From Schleiferiaceae bacterium (GTDB lineage Bacteria; Bacteroidota; Bacteroidia; Flavobacteriales; Schleiferiaceae), in the NCBI GenBank assembly GCA_018402665.1, contig JAGYIN010000003.1:124001-188000 (forward strand): 64,000 nt of DNA. Reading direction: 5' to 3'. Made by a program: the position numbers and the translations under genes. The notes under the pieces are model-generated. The model was not told the origin of the DNA and did not search any database. It worked only from the letters and a program-made list of their open reading frames with translations. Shown here in pieces: positions 28,273 through 38,027 of the stretch. Numbering within the stretch: position 1 is the stretch's first letter; each line of letters begins with the position of its first letter.

Positions 28273-31200
28273 TTAATCCCAAAAAGGCACCCCTTGTTCA
28301 CGCGCTTTAGACTCTAATTCATCGAGTTTTTCATCAATAGTTTCCAACGCCGCAACTGCATCTTTAATCATAGCCTCTGCATCTTCTTTCAAAGCACGCA
28401 TTGTACCTGTCGGCGCTCCTCGGTGGTTGTACGCACCCCAAGCCAGTAATCCTGTGACATCTCCTAAAGAGCTGGATGTTTCAAATTCATGCTTTTTACG
28501 TGTGCCGTCGCCGTTAAGTAAAACGCCAATCTCCTTCAATTCGAGATCAATAGCGCGCGCCTCAGATATATTTTCAAGATCCACACCTGGTGTGTTTCTA
28601 AGACCTGCTCGTAATTCATTCAATTCCTCGTTCAGCTCTGTATACAGTGCTTTCACCTCGTTCGAACGCGCCATTAGTGCATCAACGCTTTGGTTGAATT
28701 CCATATCGATGCCCTCATAGTTGTACAAATGGTTGACTTTAAATTCATGACGATCAACTAAAGTTTCAAGTGTACCGTTGGTCGATCTACTCAAGCTTAC
28801 GTAGTAGGTGCCAGGGAGCACAAATGTGGTTCCGTAGGCCTCCGTAATGGGCTCGCCATTTGTACGAATACCCGCTTTACTGCTCATACGTCCATCCCAT
28901 GTGTGACGTGAGATGCCCTTAGTGTCCGCCTTTGTGAAGCGAGCGACAGGGTTGCCTAAAGAATCAGAGATCTCAAACAATAGATAGGGCTTTTCTTCCC
29001 AGTCTTCTTGTTGGAGCTGCGCTAAGCTAGGGTAGTGGGGCAGTTCGTTATTTGCCTCGGGCCGATTTTTCTTTACGCGTATCGCGCCCTCTGCCAAATA
29101 CCATTCGAAGGTGGTTCCAACTTCAGGGTTTTTGGCTTTGTAGAGTTGGGCACCTTTATAATCCGTACCACCGATGCTGGCGCGACGGAACAACAACCCC
29201 GGTTTCGTGGTGAAAAATGCAGCTTCTTGTTCGAGCACATATTCCAATTCACGCAGTGGGCTGTAGTTATCAAGCACATAAAAGCCGCGTCCGAAAGTTC
29301 CAAGAACCAGATCGTTCTCGCGCTCCTGGATGGCAATATCTCGTACGGCAATAGTGGGCAGCCCGCTCTTCAACGGGACCCAATTCTCGCCTCCATCTAG
29401 TGTGAAGAATACACCGAATTCTGTACCGACAAAAAGTAAATTGGGATTGATGTGATCTTCAGCAATACTGTACACACTGCCGCGTTCTGGTAGATCTGCT
29501 GCAATATCTTCCCAGCTTTTCCCCCCGTCAGCACTTTTGAAAAGGTACGGCTTAAAATCACCGTTCTTGTGGTTGTTGAACGCAGCGTAAATCACTTTCT
29601 TGTCGTGTTGCGAAGGCATGAGGTCCTGCACATAAACCAACGGTAGATTTAGAGATCCCACCTGTGTTTTAGGTAAGCCGGTGAAGGTTTTTATACTGTT
29701 CCAATTTTTACCATCGTCCTCTGATTTCCATACCAAACCATCATCTGTTCCCACCCACAGGTGTCCAGCATTTAAAGGGCTTTCGCGAAGCGTCACAATG
29801 TTTCCATAAATGGATGTGCTTTTGTGCAAGGCAATGGCTTCAGGTCCCCAGTAGCGCTCCATGATGGGTAAAGTGTTTCGGTCCAATTGCCTGCTGAGGT
29901 CGCCGCTAATGGTCGTCCAACTTTCGCCGCGATCGGTACTTTTAAATACTTTATTTGCCGCGAAATACAAGGTCTTTTTCTGGTGCTTACTTGCTACCAG
30001 CGGTGCGTCCCAATTCCAACGGTATGGCGCCTCTTTATAACGGGGCTGTGGCTGGATCGGTGTCTTTTCACCGGTTTGTTTATTAAAACGAACCAACCAT
30101 CCGTATTGCGCTTGAGCATATACGATGTTTGCATCGTCCGGGTCTGTAGCGCTTTCAAAGCCGTCACCGCCATTAGTGACAAACCAATCGCTGTTGATAA
30201 TGCCGCGTTGATTGATGGTTTGCGACGGGCCGCCTAGGCTATTGTTGTCTTGGGTCCCGCCGTAAATGTTGTAAAACGGCCAGTCGTTGTCGACAGCCAC
30301 ACGATAGAACTGGATGGTGGGCAAATTCGCTTTCCAATTCCAGCTCGACATTCCGTCCCATGTTTCGTACAACCCACCATCTGTACCAATGTACATGTGG
30401 TTCGTGTTCGTCGGATCGATCCACAAGCAGTGGTTGTCCACATGTTTGAAACGCTTGGGTATGTTTTTAAAGGTTTTCCCTCCATCTGCACTCACCTGCG
30501 CATAGGTATCCATGCTGTATACCGTATTCACATCCGTCGGGTGACAAATGAACTCCACGTAATAGTTCCCAGAGGTTTCATGACCGGAGCGTTTGTTCCA
30601 ACTTTCTCCGCGATCCGTAGAGGCGTATGTCCCATGTCCTTCCACAGTTGCGTAAAGTACATCTGGATTTGCAGGTGAAATATCCATACCAATTCTCCCT
30701 AGATCTCCTCCCGGAAATCCGTTTCCTACCTTATTCCAATGCGCTCCGCCATCGGTGCTTTTGTACATCGCGCTGTTGGGGCCGCCGCTGAGGTGCGTGT
30801 ACACGTGTCTTCTGCGTTGGTGTGCCGTAGCATAAAGTGTTTGTGGATCGCGAGGATCCATGTGGATTTCGTTAAAACCTGTATGGTCGTCGACAAATAG
30901 AATGCGCGTCCAAGTTTGACCGCCGTTTTTTGATTCGTAAATACCGCGTTCTCCGCCGGAGGACCACAACGGTCCATAAGCAGCGACATAGAGGTGGTTC
31001 CCATCGGTCGGGTCTATGGCAATCATTCCAATGTGCTCGCTAGATTCTAAACCGCTTTTGGTCCAACTCTTGCCGGCATCACGACTCACATAGAGTCCGT
31101 CTCCATAGGCGACTGAGCGTTGGTTGTTGTTCTCGCCAGTGCCCACCCAAATAACATTAGCGTTGCTTGGGTCAATGGCTATACATCCAGTACTGTAGCT

Positions 31201-31497
31201 TCCTTCGCTGTCAAAAACAGGTTCAAAGGTGGTTCCGTTATTGGTGGTTTTCCACACCCCGGAAGAGGCCAAAGCCAGGTACATGGTTCCAGGATTTTTG
31301 GTATCTACCGCTAGATCGGCAATGCGCCCCGAAGTGGTCGCCGGGCCTACATTGCGAAACTTAAAGGCACTGAGGCTCGTTTTTGCCCAGAGTGGTTGGT
31401 CTTCCTTGCTTTTGCGTTGAGCGCCTGCGGGAAGTGTGCATAGAATTGCAAAGAGAACGACTACGGCTGTTGTAGCACGACGAAATGAATGGCTCAT
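28273..31497 (-). CDS. Large secreted VPS10/sortilin-like BNR-repeat protein (glycosyl hydrolase-type annotation)
   Basis: Signal peptide; repeated BNR Asp-boxes ('SRDAGKSWT', 'SKNGGQTWTRI', 'STDGGAHWNKV', 'SEDDGKNWNSI', 'SADGGKSWEDI'). Confidence 0.88.
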   Translation of the reverse strand: MSHSFRRATTAVVVLFAILCTLPAGAQRKSKEDQPLWAKTSLSAFKFRNVGPATTSGRIADLAVDTKNPGTMYLALASSGVWKTTNNGTTFEPVFDSEGSYSTGCIAIDPSNANVIWVGTGENNNQRSVAYGDGLYVSRDAGKSWTKSGLESSEHIGMIAIDPTDGNHLYVAAYGPLWSSGGERGIYESKNGGQTWTRILFVDDHTGFNEIHMDPRDPQTLYATAHQRRRHVYTHLSGGPNSAMYKSTDGGAHWNKVGNGFPGGDLGRIGMDISPANPDVLYATVEGHGTYASTDRGESWNKRSGHETSGNYYVEFICHPTDVNTVYSMDTYAQVSADGGKTFKNIPKRFKHVDNHCLWIDPTNTNHMYIGTDGGLYETWDGMSSWNWKANLPTIQFYRVAVDNDWPFYNIYGGTQDNNSLGGPSQTINQRGIINSDWFVTNGGDGFESATDPDDANIVYAQAQYGWLVRFNKQTGEKTPIQPQPRYKEAPYRWNWDAPLVASKHQKKTLYFAANKVFKSTDRGESWTTISGDLSRQLDRNTLPIMERYWGPEAIALHKSTSIYGNIVTLRESPLNAGHLWVGTDDGLVWKSEDDGKNWNSIKTFTGLPKTQVGSLNLPLVYVQDLMPSQHDKKVIYAAFNNHKNGDFKPYLFKSADGGKSWEDIAADLPERGSVYSIAEDHINPNLLFVGTEFGVFFTLDGGENWVPLKSGLPTIAVRDIAIQERENDLVLGTFGRGFYVLDNYSPLRELEYVLEQEAAFFTTKPGLLFRRASIGGTDYKGAQLYKAKNPEVGTTFEWYLAEGAIRVKKNRPEANNELPHYPSLAQLQQEDWEEKPYLLFEISDSLGNPVARFTKADTKGISRHTWDGRMSSKAGIRTNGEPITEAYGTTFVLPGTYYVSLSRSTNGTLETLVDRHEFKVNHLYNYEGIDMEFNQSVDALMARSNEVKALYTELNEELNELRAGLRNTPGVDLENISEARAIDLELKEIGVLLNGDGTRKKHEFETSSSLGDVTGLLAWGAYNHRGAPTGTMRALKEDAEAMIKDAVAALETIDEKLDELESKAREQGVPFWD

Positions 31498-31574
31498 TCG
31501 AAAGTAGGTTTAAAATGAATTGGACCGCAATGCGCTGCGGTCCCTGCAAATTACGTTAAAAGATGCAAAATGCC

Positions 31575-32972
31575 TTAGAATTTCCAGGTCGAACCGATGG
31601 AAAGCATTGAGCGCTGTGTTAATAGAGCTAGCGACTCGGTATAGGCAGCGCTGAACGGATAATATTGGGTGGCTTGACGGAGTTGGCTCCAACTCATATA
31701 AAAGGTGTTGCCCTCGCTCTGTAGCGAGATGCCTAAACTACGACGCCATTGCGCAGCACGCACTTGTTGAAAGGCGTTGGTGTAGCCGCCTCCACCACGC
31801 AAAGTGATCGGGCCTAATCGCAGTTCTGCGCCTGCCGCTAGGGTGTGTTGGTCACTTAATTCTTCGCTGATAATGGGGTTCAGGTAGCGCTCTGCTCTGC
31901 TTAAAGCGGCGGAAAAACTGTGTGGGATGTAGGTGTGACTGAGGGTAATGAGTCCTAATCGGCCACCGACTAGTGTGAGACCCGACTTCAACTTCGGCGC
32001 GGTCATCATACTCCACTGGTAGAGCAGTCCATAGCCTTCTGCTTGCGTAATGATTTGGTTGACAGAAGAGCGGTAGGCAATCATTTCTGTATCCCAATTT
32101 TGAGTGAAACTGTATACTTGCGGTAAGTCGACAGCCAGCCCAAAGCGAAGCGCTTGATTTGGGCGGTAAAGAAGACCAGCATTTGCCGTAATTCCCACGC
32201 CGCTATTGTCCCAATAGTCCAAAACATCGAAAGACGTGAGGTCTGTGGTTTCGCTGTAACTCTCTTCGTGCGCTACCGTTACCTTTTCATACGAATGCAC
32301 GATTTTAACGGAGGCTCCATAATACAATTGTTTGTTGGCCGATGCGCCAAAACCTAGGATCCACTGATTTTTCATCCCGGTTCTGTGAAGGTCGTGAACG
32401 AAATCTGTGTTGTTTAGATTGGCGGTGCTGTAGTATTCACCGGTGGTGTCGTTGCGGTCCGATGCGTAGCTTTGATACAGCATATCTTCATACGGCCCTA
32501 CCCAAGGCAGATCGTCTGGAGCAACATAATGGCTGTTCTCAATCCATTGTTGCTGTATGCTTCCTCCACCTTTTTGGGTGTAGCGTAAATTTTGACGGAA
32601 CAGGTCGTCGGAATTGTAGGTGAAGAATACGTTCCATCCGGTTTCAGGTTCTGTGCCGACGTAGCCCACATTGGCCATATTTAAGGTCAAAGCGTTGCCG
32701 GTCGGGAATGCGTTGCTACTTTTAAAATTAGTAGTGCTGTACATGGAAAGATCGCTTCCGAAGGCGGCTTGTCGATAAAGGCCTGCTCCAGCTGGATTTT
32801 CCGCAAGTGCCGTAAAAGAACCGCTCATTGCAGTCATCGCACCTGAAAGACTGTTGTAGCGCGCATCTCCCCAGAGCACGGGCTGGTTGAGCTCAGCGAA
32901 ATAGTCTACACTTTGTCCGCTTCCTTGAAAACAAAGGAAGATCAGCAGTGCCAGTACGGGTGTTTTTTTCAT
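31575..32972 (-). CDS. Outer-membrane protein, OmpP1/FadL/PorV-like
   Basis: Signal peptide '[20 protein letters not shown]'; 'ARYNSLSGAMTAMSGSFTALAENPAGAGLYRQAAFGSDLSMY'; C-term beta-barrel '...MLSIGSTWKF'. Confidence 0.8.
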   Translation of the reverse strand: MKKTPVLALLIFLCFQGSGQSVDYFAELNQPVLWGDARYNSLSGAMTAMSGSFTALAENPAGAGLYRQAAFGSDLSMYSTTNFKSSNAFPTGNALTLNMANVGYVGTEPETGWNVFFTYNSDDLFRQNLRYTQKGGGSIQQQWIENSHYVAPDDLPWVGPYEDMLYQSYASDRNDTTGEYYSTANLNNTDFVHDLHRTGMKNQWILGFGASANKQLYYGASVKIVHSYEKVTVAHEESYSETTDLTSFDVLDYWDNSGVGITANAGLLYRPNQALRFGLAVDLPQVYSFTQNWDTEMIAYRSSVNQIITQAEGYGLLYQWSMMTAPKLKSGLTLVGGRLGLITLSHTYIPHSFSAALSRAERYLNPIISEELSDQHTLAAGAELRLGPITLRGGGGYTNAFQQVRAAQWRRSLGISLQSEGNTFYMSWSQLRQATQYYPFSAAYTESLALLTQRSMLSIGSTWKF

Positions 32973-34015
32973 CGTCTACGTGAACCGCTAGAATTAGAGG
33001 TGGAACCACTGCGTGCAGGTGCGGATGGGGTATAGGTGTTTGAGCTGCGTGTTGCCGGTGCGCTTTCAACGCGGTAATTGCCGCTGCGCTCGTAAGTAGA
33101 TCTTGTATTGGGTTGCGAATAATTTACATCGCTGCGAACCGACGGAGCAGGTTTTACCGTTGTGCTGGGTCTGCTGCTGCCGCGAGGGCTTGTGGTGGCA
33201 GACGTGCGTAGGGATTTTTGTGCCGTTTCAACGAGCGGTTGTGCCCAGCCTCGGGAGGTGGAAACGGGTGCAGTGTTGGGTGCTTGCACGGTGGGTGCGC
33301 GCCAATCTGTAGAGTAGTTGTCTGTGCGGCCGCTTGTACTGCCTTGACCTCCGCTTCTGCGGTATTTGTTCGGGCGTCTGCCGCCATAGTTGATGCCGGT
33401 CCGAGTGGGCTCGTTTGAAGGCGATGAGGCGGTAGATCCGAAATTGGTCACGCCGTTCCATGCATTCCAGCCAAATCCATATGGATTGTAGCCATAAGGA
33501 GTGTAGCCGTAGGGATTATAGCCCATTCCCCAACCCGAATTCCAGCCGTTGTTCCATCCGTAAGGGTCGAAGGCGTAAGGTGATAATCCTCCCATACCCA
33601 TCCCGCTGTTCCAGCCGAAGGAGTCGTAGCCGAAGCCATTGTAGCCGAAGGGATGATAACCGCCCATGCTGTTCCAGGAGTTGAGTCCCATGGTATTGTT
33701 CCATTGGGGGTAGAAGAAGGTGCCGAATCCAGGGGTCCAATAGCTTCTGCCATTGTTCCACCAAGCATTTGTGCTGCCCTGAAGTGGTGCTGAAACAAAG
33801 GGTTGTTCGCCTTCCCAAATAAGCGCAAAATCTTCATCCGTATAGGGTTCGCTATCCATAGTTCCCATCGCTTTTGCATTGGCGAAACGCGGTGCGGGAA
33901 GCGCGGGGTTGTAATAGTTTTCGTCCTCGAAATAATTGTCCGTTAAACTCACTGAAGTCCCACATGATGATAACATGAGGGAAGAAATGAATAGTAGTAG
34001 TATGGGCTTCTTCAT
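32969..34015 (-). CDS. Y/G/W/N-rich repeat lipoprotein with Ser/Arg-rich tail
   Basis: Lipobox '[13 protein letters not shown]'; '[24 protein letters not shown]' repeats; ATGA overlap with downstream OMP gene. Confidence 0.75.
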   Translation of the reverse strand: MKKPILLLFISSLMLSSCGTSVSLTDNYFEDENYYNPALPAPRFANAKAMGTMDSEPYTDEDFALIWEGEQPFVSAPLQGSTNAWWNNGRSYWTPGFGTFFYPQWNNTMGLNSWNSMGGYHPFGYNGFGYDSFGWNSGMGMGGLSPYAFDPYGWNNGWNSGWGMGYNPYGYTPYGYNPYGFGWNAWNGVTNFGSTASSPSNEPTRTGINYGGRRPNKYRRSGGQGSTSGRTDNYSTDWRAPTVQAPNTAPVSTSRGWAQPLVETAQKSLRTSATTSPRGSSRPSTTVKPAPSVRSDVNYSQPNTRSTYERSGNYRVESAPATRSSNTYTPSAPARSGSTSNSSGSRRR

Positions 34016-34023
34016 AACTTCAG

Positions 34024-34031
34024 TAGATTTG
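34024..34031 (+). promoter_or_regulatory. Candidate -7 box upstream of proS
   Basis: TAGATTTG matches TAnnTTTG, 45 nt before the start codon. Confidence 0.35.
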
Positions 34032-34075
34032 CGTTCTTATTTACAAGGTACAAAAGTTATACCAAGCTCAATTAC

Positions 34076-35551
34076 ATGGCAAAACATCTCACAACACGCG
34101 AGGACGATTATTCGAAATGGTACAATGAATTGGTAGTCAAAGCAGATTTGGCTCAAAACTCAGGCGTACGTGGATCTATGGTGATCAAGCCTTATGGCTT
34201 TGCGATCTGGGAACGCATCCAAGCGGACCTCGATAGACGGTTCAAGGAAACGGGTCACATGAACGCCTATTTCCCGCTGTTTATCCCCAAATCGTACTTT
34301 TCAAAAGAAGCGTCGCATGTGGATGGATTCGCGAAAGAATGTGCAGTGGTTACTCATTACCGATTAATGGACGATCCTAATGGAGGTGGTGTTGTGGTAG
34401 ACCCATCGGCGAAATTGGAAGAGGAATTGATCGTTCGTCCTACTTCCGAGACCATTATTTGGGATACCTATAAAGATTGGATCCAGAGCTACCGCGATTT
34501 GCCGATACTGGTGAATCAGTGGGCGAATGTGGTACGTTGGGAAATGCGTACACGCTTATTCCTAAGAACATCAGAGTTTTTATGGCAAGAGGGCCATACT
34601 GCTCATGCTACAAAGGAAGAGGCCATCACGGAGGCAGAAACTATGTTGAACGTATACACAGATTTCGTTCAAGACATCATGGCCATTCCAGTGTTGCGCG
34701 GTTTGAAAACCGAAGGTGAACGGTTTGCGGGCGCGTTAGAGACCTACTGTATCGAAGCTTTGATGCAAGATGGTAAGGCGCTGCAGGCGGGTACTTCTCA
34801 TTTCTTGGGTCAAAATTTTGCCAAGGCATTTGAGGTGAAATTCCAGAATAAGGAAGGGAAACAAGAATACGTTTGGGCAACCTCATGGGGCGTGAGTACA
34901 CGACTGATGGGAGCGCTTATTATGACGCATAGTGACGATAATGGACTCGTGTTGCCGCCTAAATTGGCACCGTATCAGGTAGTGATCGTACCTATATATA
35001 AGGGTCAAGAGCAATTGGATGCCATTAGTGAAGTGGCTAAAGACTTAATGGGCCAATTACGTGCGCAAGGGATTACTGTGAAATACGACAACCGCGATAC
35101 GCATAAGCCGGGCTGGAAATTTAATCAATACGAACTCCAAGGGATTCCTTTGCGCATTGCTATCGGTCCTAAGGATCTTGAGAAGGGCAGTGTCGAATTG
35201 GCACGCAGAGATACCCTTACAAAGCAGTTTGTAGATCAGAAAGATGTGGCCACTACCGTGCCAGCGTTGTTGGAAGAGATTCAAAAATCACTGTTCCAAA
35301 AGGCGCTGGACTTTAGAGAAGCACATTCACAGGAGGCCAATTCCTGGGAAGAATTTGAAGCATTGATGAAGGGAAATCCAGGATTTGTCTATGCACATTG
35401 GGACGGAACGACAGAAACGGAAGATAAAATCAAAGAATTGACGAAGGCGACCATCCGTTGTATCCCATTGGATTCCAACTCCGAAGAGGGGGTTTGTGTG
35501 CTTACAGGAAAGCCAAGCAAGCAGCGTGTAGTCTTCGCTAAGGCGTATTAA
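34076..35551 (+). CDS. proS: Prolyl-tRNA synthetase, short archaeal/eukaryote-type
   Basis: '[41 protein letters not shown]', '[62 protein letters not shown]'. Confidence 0.95.
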   Translation: MAKHLTTREDDYSKWYNELVVKADLAQNSGVRGSMVIKPYGFAIWERIQADLDRRFKETGHMNAYFPLFIPKSYFSKEASHVDGFAKECAVVTHYRLMDDPNGGGVVVDPSAKLEEELIVRPTSETIIWDTYKDWIQSYRDLPILVNQWANVVRWEMRTRLFLRTSEFLWQEGHTAHATKEEAITEAETMLNVYTDFVQDIMAIPVLRGLKTEGERFAGALETYCIEALMQDGKALQAGTSHFLGQNFAKAFEVKFQNKEGKQEYVWATSWGVSTRLMGALIMTHSDDNGLVLPPKLAPYQVVIVPIYKGQEQLDAISEVAKDLMGQLRAQGITVKYDNRDTHKPGWKFNQYELQGIPLRIAIGPKDLEKGSVELARRDTLTKQFVDQKDVATTVPALLEEIQKSLFQKALDFREAHSQEANSWEEFEALMKGNPGFVYAHWDGTTETEDKIKELTKATIRCIPLDSNSEEGVCVLTGKPSKQRVVFAKAY

Positions 35552-35601
35552 CCTGTGATCTGGGGAGGTCGAAATAATTTTCGATTTTTTGTGTGAATGT
35601 G

Positions 35602-35631
35602 TTGTGAATCTGAAAAACGTGATTACATTTG
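35602..35631 (+). promoter_or_regulatory. Bacteroidetes-type promoter upstream of tRNA-Glu/rpsT
   Basis: TTG-N19-TACATTTG, fits TTTG/TTG...TAnnTTTG architecture. Confidence 0.55.
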
Positions 35632-35672
35632 CACTCCCCAAACAAAACAGGGGAATGTTCTGGAACATTTAA

Positions 35673-35745
35673 GGCCCGTTCGTCTAGCGGTCCAGGACGC
35701 TGCCCTTTCACGGCAGAAACACGGGTTCGATTCCCGTACGGGTCA
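35673..35745 (+). tRNA. tRNA-Glu (anticodon TTC)
   Basis: Acceptor GGCCCGT/ACGGGTC, anticodon arm CTGCC-CTTTCAC-GGCAG, T-arm ACGGG-TTCGATT-CCCGT; CCA not encoded. Confidence 0.96.
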
Positions 35746-35767
35746 CAACTATTAAGAATTAAAAGAC

Positions 35768-36019
35768 ATGGCAAACCATAAGTCTGCTTTAAAAAGAATT
35801 CGTCAGACAGCCAAGAAGGCTGCACACAATCGTTACTACCACAAGACGACACGTAACGCTGTGCGCAAACTTCGCGGTGCAACTGACGCCACGGAAGCTG
35901 CAGAAATGCTCCCACGCGTAACTTCTATGCTTGATCGCTTGGCAAAGCGCAACATCATTCATAAGAAGAAAGCATCTAACTTGAAGTCAAGCTTGGCTAA
36001 GCACGTCGCAGCGCTATAG
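35768..36019 (+). CDS. rpsT: 30S ribosomal protein S20
   Basis: 'MANHKSALKRIRQTAKKAAHNRYYHKTTRNAVRKL...LDRLAKRNIIHKKKASNLKSSLAKHVAAL'. Confidence 0.97.
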   Translation: MANHKSALKRIRQTAKKAAHNRYYHKTTRNAVRKLRGATDATEAAEMLPRVTSMLDRLAKRNIIHKKKASNLKSSLAKHVAAL

Positions 36020-36049
36020 GCTTTCTTAACCGTGTAAAGATTCATTGAG

Positions 36050-36081
36050 CCCGCTTCCTAATGGAAGCGGGTTTTTTTTTT
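36050..36081 (+). terminator. Intrinsic terminator after rpsT
   Basis: CCCGCTTCC-TAAT-GGAAGCGGG + T-run. Confidence 0.9.
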
Positions 36082-36138
36082 GGTGTTCACCCAACATGCG
36101 CTGTAGTCTTCGCCGCCCCATTTGTGTGGGGTAGGGGC

Positions 36139-36167
36139 AAAAAAAATCCCCGCCGGAGGCGGGGATT
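36139..36167 (-). terminator. Intrinsic terminator after acyl-CoA synthetase gene
   Basis: AATCCCCGCC-GGA-GGCGGGGATT with T-run on the minus strand (A-run on plus). Confidence 0.85.
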
Positions 36168-36190
36168 GAAAGCGGTATTCGATTCAGAAT

Positions 36191-37969
36191 TTACTCTGCG
36201 TACAAAGCTTCGATCTGCTCTTCGTACTTCGCAAGTATCGGCTTGCGCTTAACTTTAAATGTAGGGGTCAAACAACCATTATCAACAGTGAATTCCTCCG
36301 TATCGATGATGATCTTTTTAACCTGCTCCCACTTTCCAAACCCTGCATTCGCACGCTCTACATCTTTCCAGACGCGATCACGCACCTGCTGGTTTTGCGC
36401 CATCTCTTCAATAGTAGTAAATTTGATGTCGTGGCGTGAGCACCATTCTTTGACGCCGGGTTCATTTAAGATACAGATTGCGGATGGGAATTTGCGCCCT
36501 GATCCTATGACCATACTCTGTTCAATCAAATGCGATGCCTTTAGTTCGTTCTCAATCAACTGTGGTGCTACATATTTACCTCCAGAGGTCTTGAACATTT
36601 CTTTCTTACGGTCTGTGATACGAATGAAACCGTCTTCAATGACTCCAATATCACCAGTGTGGAACCAATCGCCGGTCATCACCTCTGCGGTCAGTTCAGG
36701 CTGTTTGTAATAGCCCATCATGATGTTGGGGCCTTTTGCAAGGATCTCGCCATCCTCTGCAATCTTAACTTCAACACCATCAATCACTTTACCGACTGCG
36801 CCAATGCGCAGCATACCGGGTTGCGCCGTAGTATTCACGGAAATCACTGGAGACGTTTCCGTCAGTCCGTAACCTTCGAGAATAGGCACGCCAATCCCAT
36901 TGAAGAATCGCGCCAATCGCGGTTGCAAGGCTGCCGATCCCGAAGCGACAGCTTTGATCTCTGTCATCCCCAGCGCAGCACGGATCTTGCTGAAGACGAG
37001 CTTGTCCGCAATGCCTAATTTCCAATGATAGAAACCTCCATTTGCATGTTCCGGTTCCCATTGTAATGCAAGGCTAACGGCCCATTCAAAGATTTTAGTT
37101 TTTAGACCACCTGCACTGGTGCCATTCGCAACAATGCCGTCAAAGAACTTCTCTAAGAGACGAGGAACAGCGGTGAAAATAGTGGGCTGGCAGTAATTTA
37201 AATCGGCTTTAATGGTTTCAATAGACTCAGCAAAATAGATGCTGGCGCCATTGTACATATATAAGTATTGAATGAAACGCTCGAAGCTGTGGCAGACGGG
37301 TAGGAAGCTCAATGTTTTTGCTTCACCTTTAACAAGGCCCGGAATACGCGGTGAAGCTGCAATGACGTTGCTAACCACATTTTTGTGGCTTAGCATAACG
37401 CCTTTCGGTAGACCAGTGGTTCCTGAGGTATAAATAATTGTGGCAAGATCTTCTGGTTTTACAGCATCACGGGCTTTTTCAACTTCTGCTTGACGGGTTT
37501 GATCCGCACCTAGTTCCAACACTTCTGACCAGTGTTTCTTGCCCTCATAGTGCTCAAAGGTGAAGATCTTCTTCATGTGCTCGCATTTACCGAGAACGGC
37601 GGATACTTTATCGTAAAGCTCATCGTTAGAAACAAAACAGTAAATACTCTCACTGTGATTGAAGATGTACTCGTAATCTGCCTCGGTCATCGTAGGATAG
37701 ATCGGTACATCTACGGCCCCAATTTGCAAAAGCGCGTGGTCCATAATGTTCCATTCGCAACGGTTGTTGTGCGAGATCAGCGCAACCTTATCGCCATGTT
37801 TTACACCAAGCTCTAGTAATGCACGGCTCGTTTGGTCTACGGCTTCAATGAATTCTTTTGTACTGTAAGATTTCCATTCACCGCCAACCTTTGAAGTCAT
37901 CATCAGCTTCATTGGGATGTGTTCCAACTGGTAATGGGGAATGTCGAATAATCTAGTGGGTTGTTTCAT
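36191..37969 (-). CDS. Long-chain fatty-acid--CoA ligase (AMP-forming)
   Basis: 'ATIIYTSGTTGLPKGVMLSHKNVVSN', 'ILEGYGLTETSPVISVN', 'DWFHTGDIGVIEDGFIRITDRKKEMFKTSGGKYVAPQ'. Confidence 0.93.
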   Translation of the reverse strand: MKQPTRLFDIPHYQLEHIPMKLMMTSKVGGEWKSYSTKEFIEAVDQTSRALLELGVKHGDKVALISHNNRCEWNIMDHALLQIGAVDVPIYPTMTEADYEYIFNHSESIYCFVSNDELYDKVSAVLGKCEHMKKIFTFEHYEGKKHWSEVLELGADQTRQAEVEKARDAVKPEDLATIIYTSGTTGLPKGVMLSHKNVVSNVIAASPRIPGLVKGEAKTLSFLPVCHSFERFIQYLYMYNGASIYFAESIETIKADLNYCQPTIFTAVPRLLEKFFDGIVANGTSAGGLKTKIFEWAVSLALQWEPEHANGGFYHWKLGIADKLVFSKIRAALGMTEIKAVASGSAALQPRLARFFNGIGVPILEGYGLTETSPVISVNTTAQPGMLRIGAVGKVIDGVEVKIAEDGEILAKGPNIMMGYYKQPELTAEVMTGDWFHTGDIGVIEDGFIRITDRKKEMFKTSGGKYVAPQLIENELKASHLIEQSMVIGSGRKFPSAICILNEPGVKEWCSRHDIKFTTIEEMAQNQQVRDRVWKDVERANAGFGKWEQVKKIIIDTEEFTVDNGCLTPTFKVKRKPILAKYEEQIEALYAE

Positions 37970-38027
37970 GGTTTTATTCTCTTGAAAAATGTGTGTTTTT
38001 GCGAAGGTTCAATATAGCAAAAATGTA

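Noticed and set aside
30234-30678. Multiple antisense ORFs within the BNR protein gene
   Set aside because: Low-quality compositions fully inside a well-supported CDS.
33460-33730. Possible CRISPR-like or tandem DNA repeat array
   Set aside because: Repeats are short, imperfect, spacerless and in-frame with coding sequence.
33448-33879. Several overlapping ORFs opposite or out of frame to the Y/G-rich gene
   Set aside because: They are shadow translations of a low-complexity repeat; the minus-strand frame with signal peptide and lipobox is the coherent one.
35538-35915. Minus-strand ORF with 'GNRTRVSAVKGQRPGPLDERA'
   Set aside because: This is the antisense translation of the tRNA-Glu gene, a familiar spurious ORF, and it also overlaps rpsT.
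36081-36138. Possible small RNA between the rpsT and acyl-CoA ligase terminators
   Set aside because: Only a weak GCCCCA/TGGGG inverted repeat between two convergent terminators; no promoter match found.
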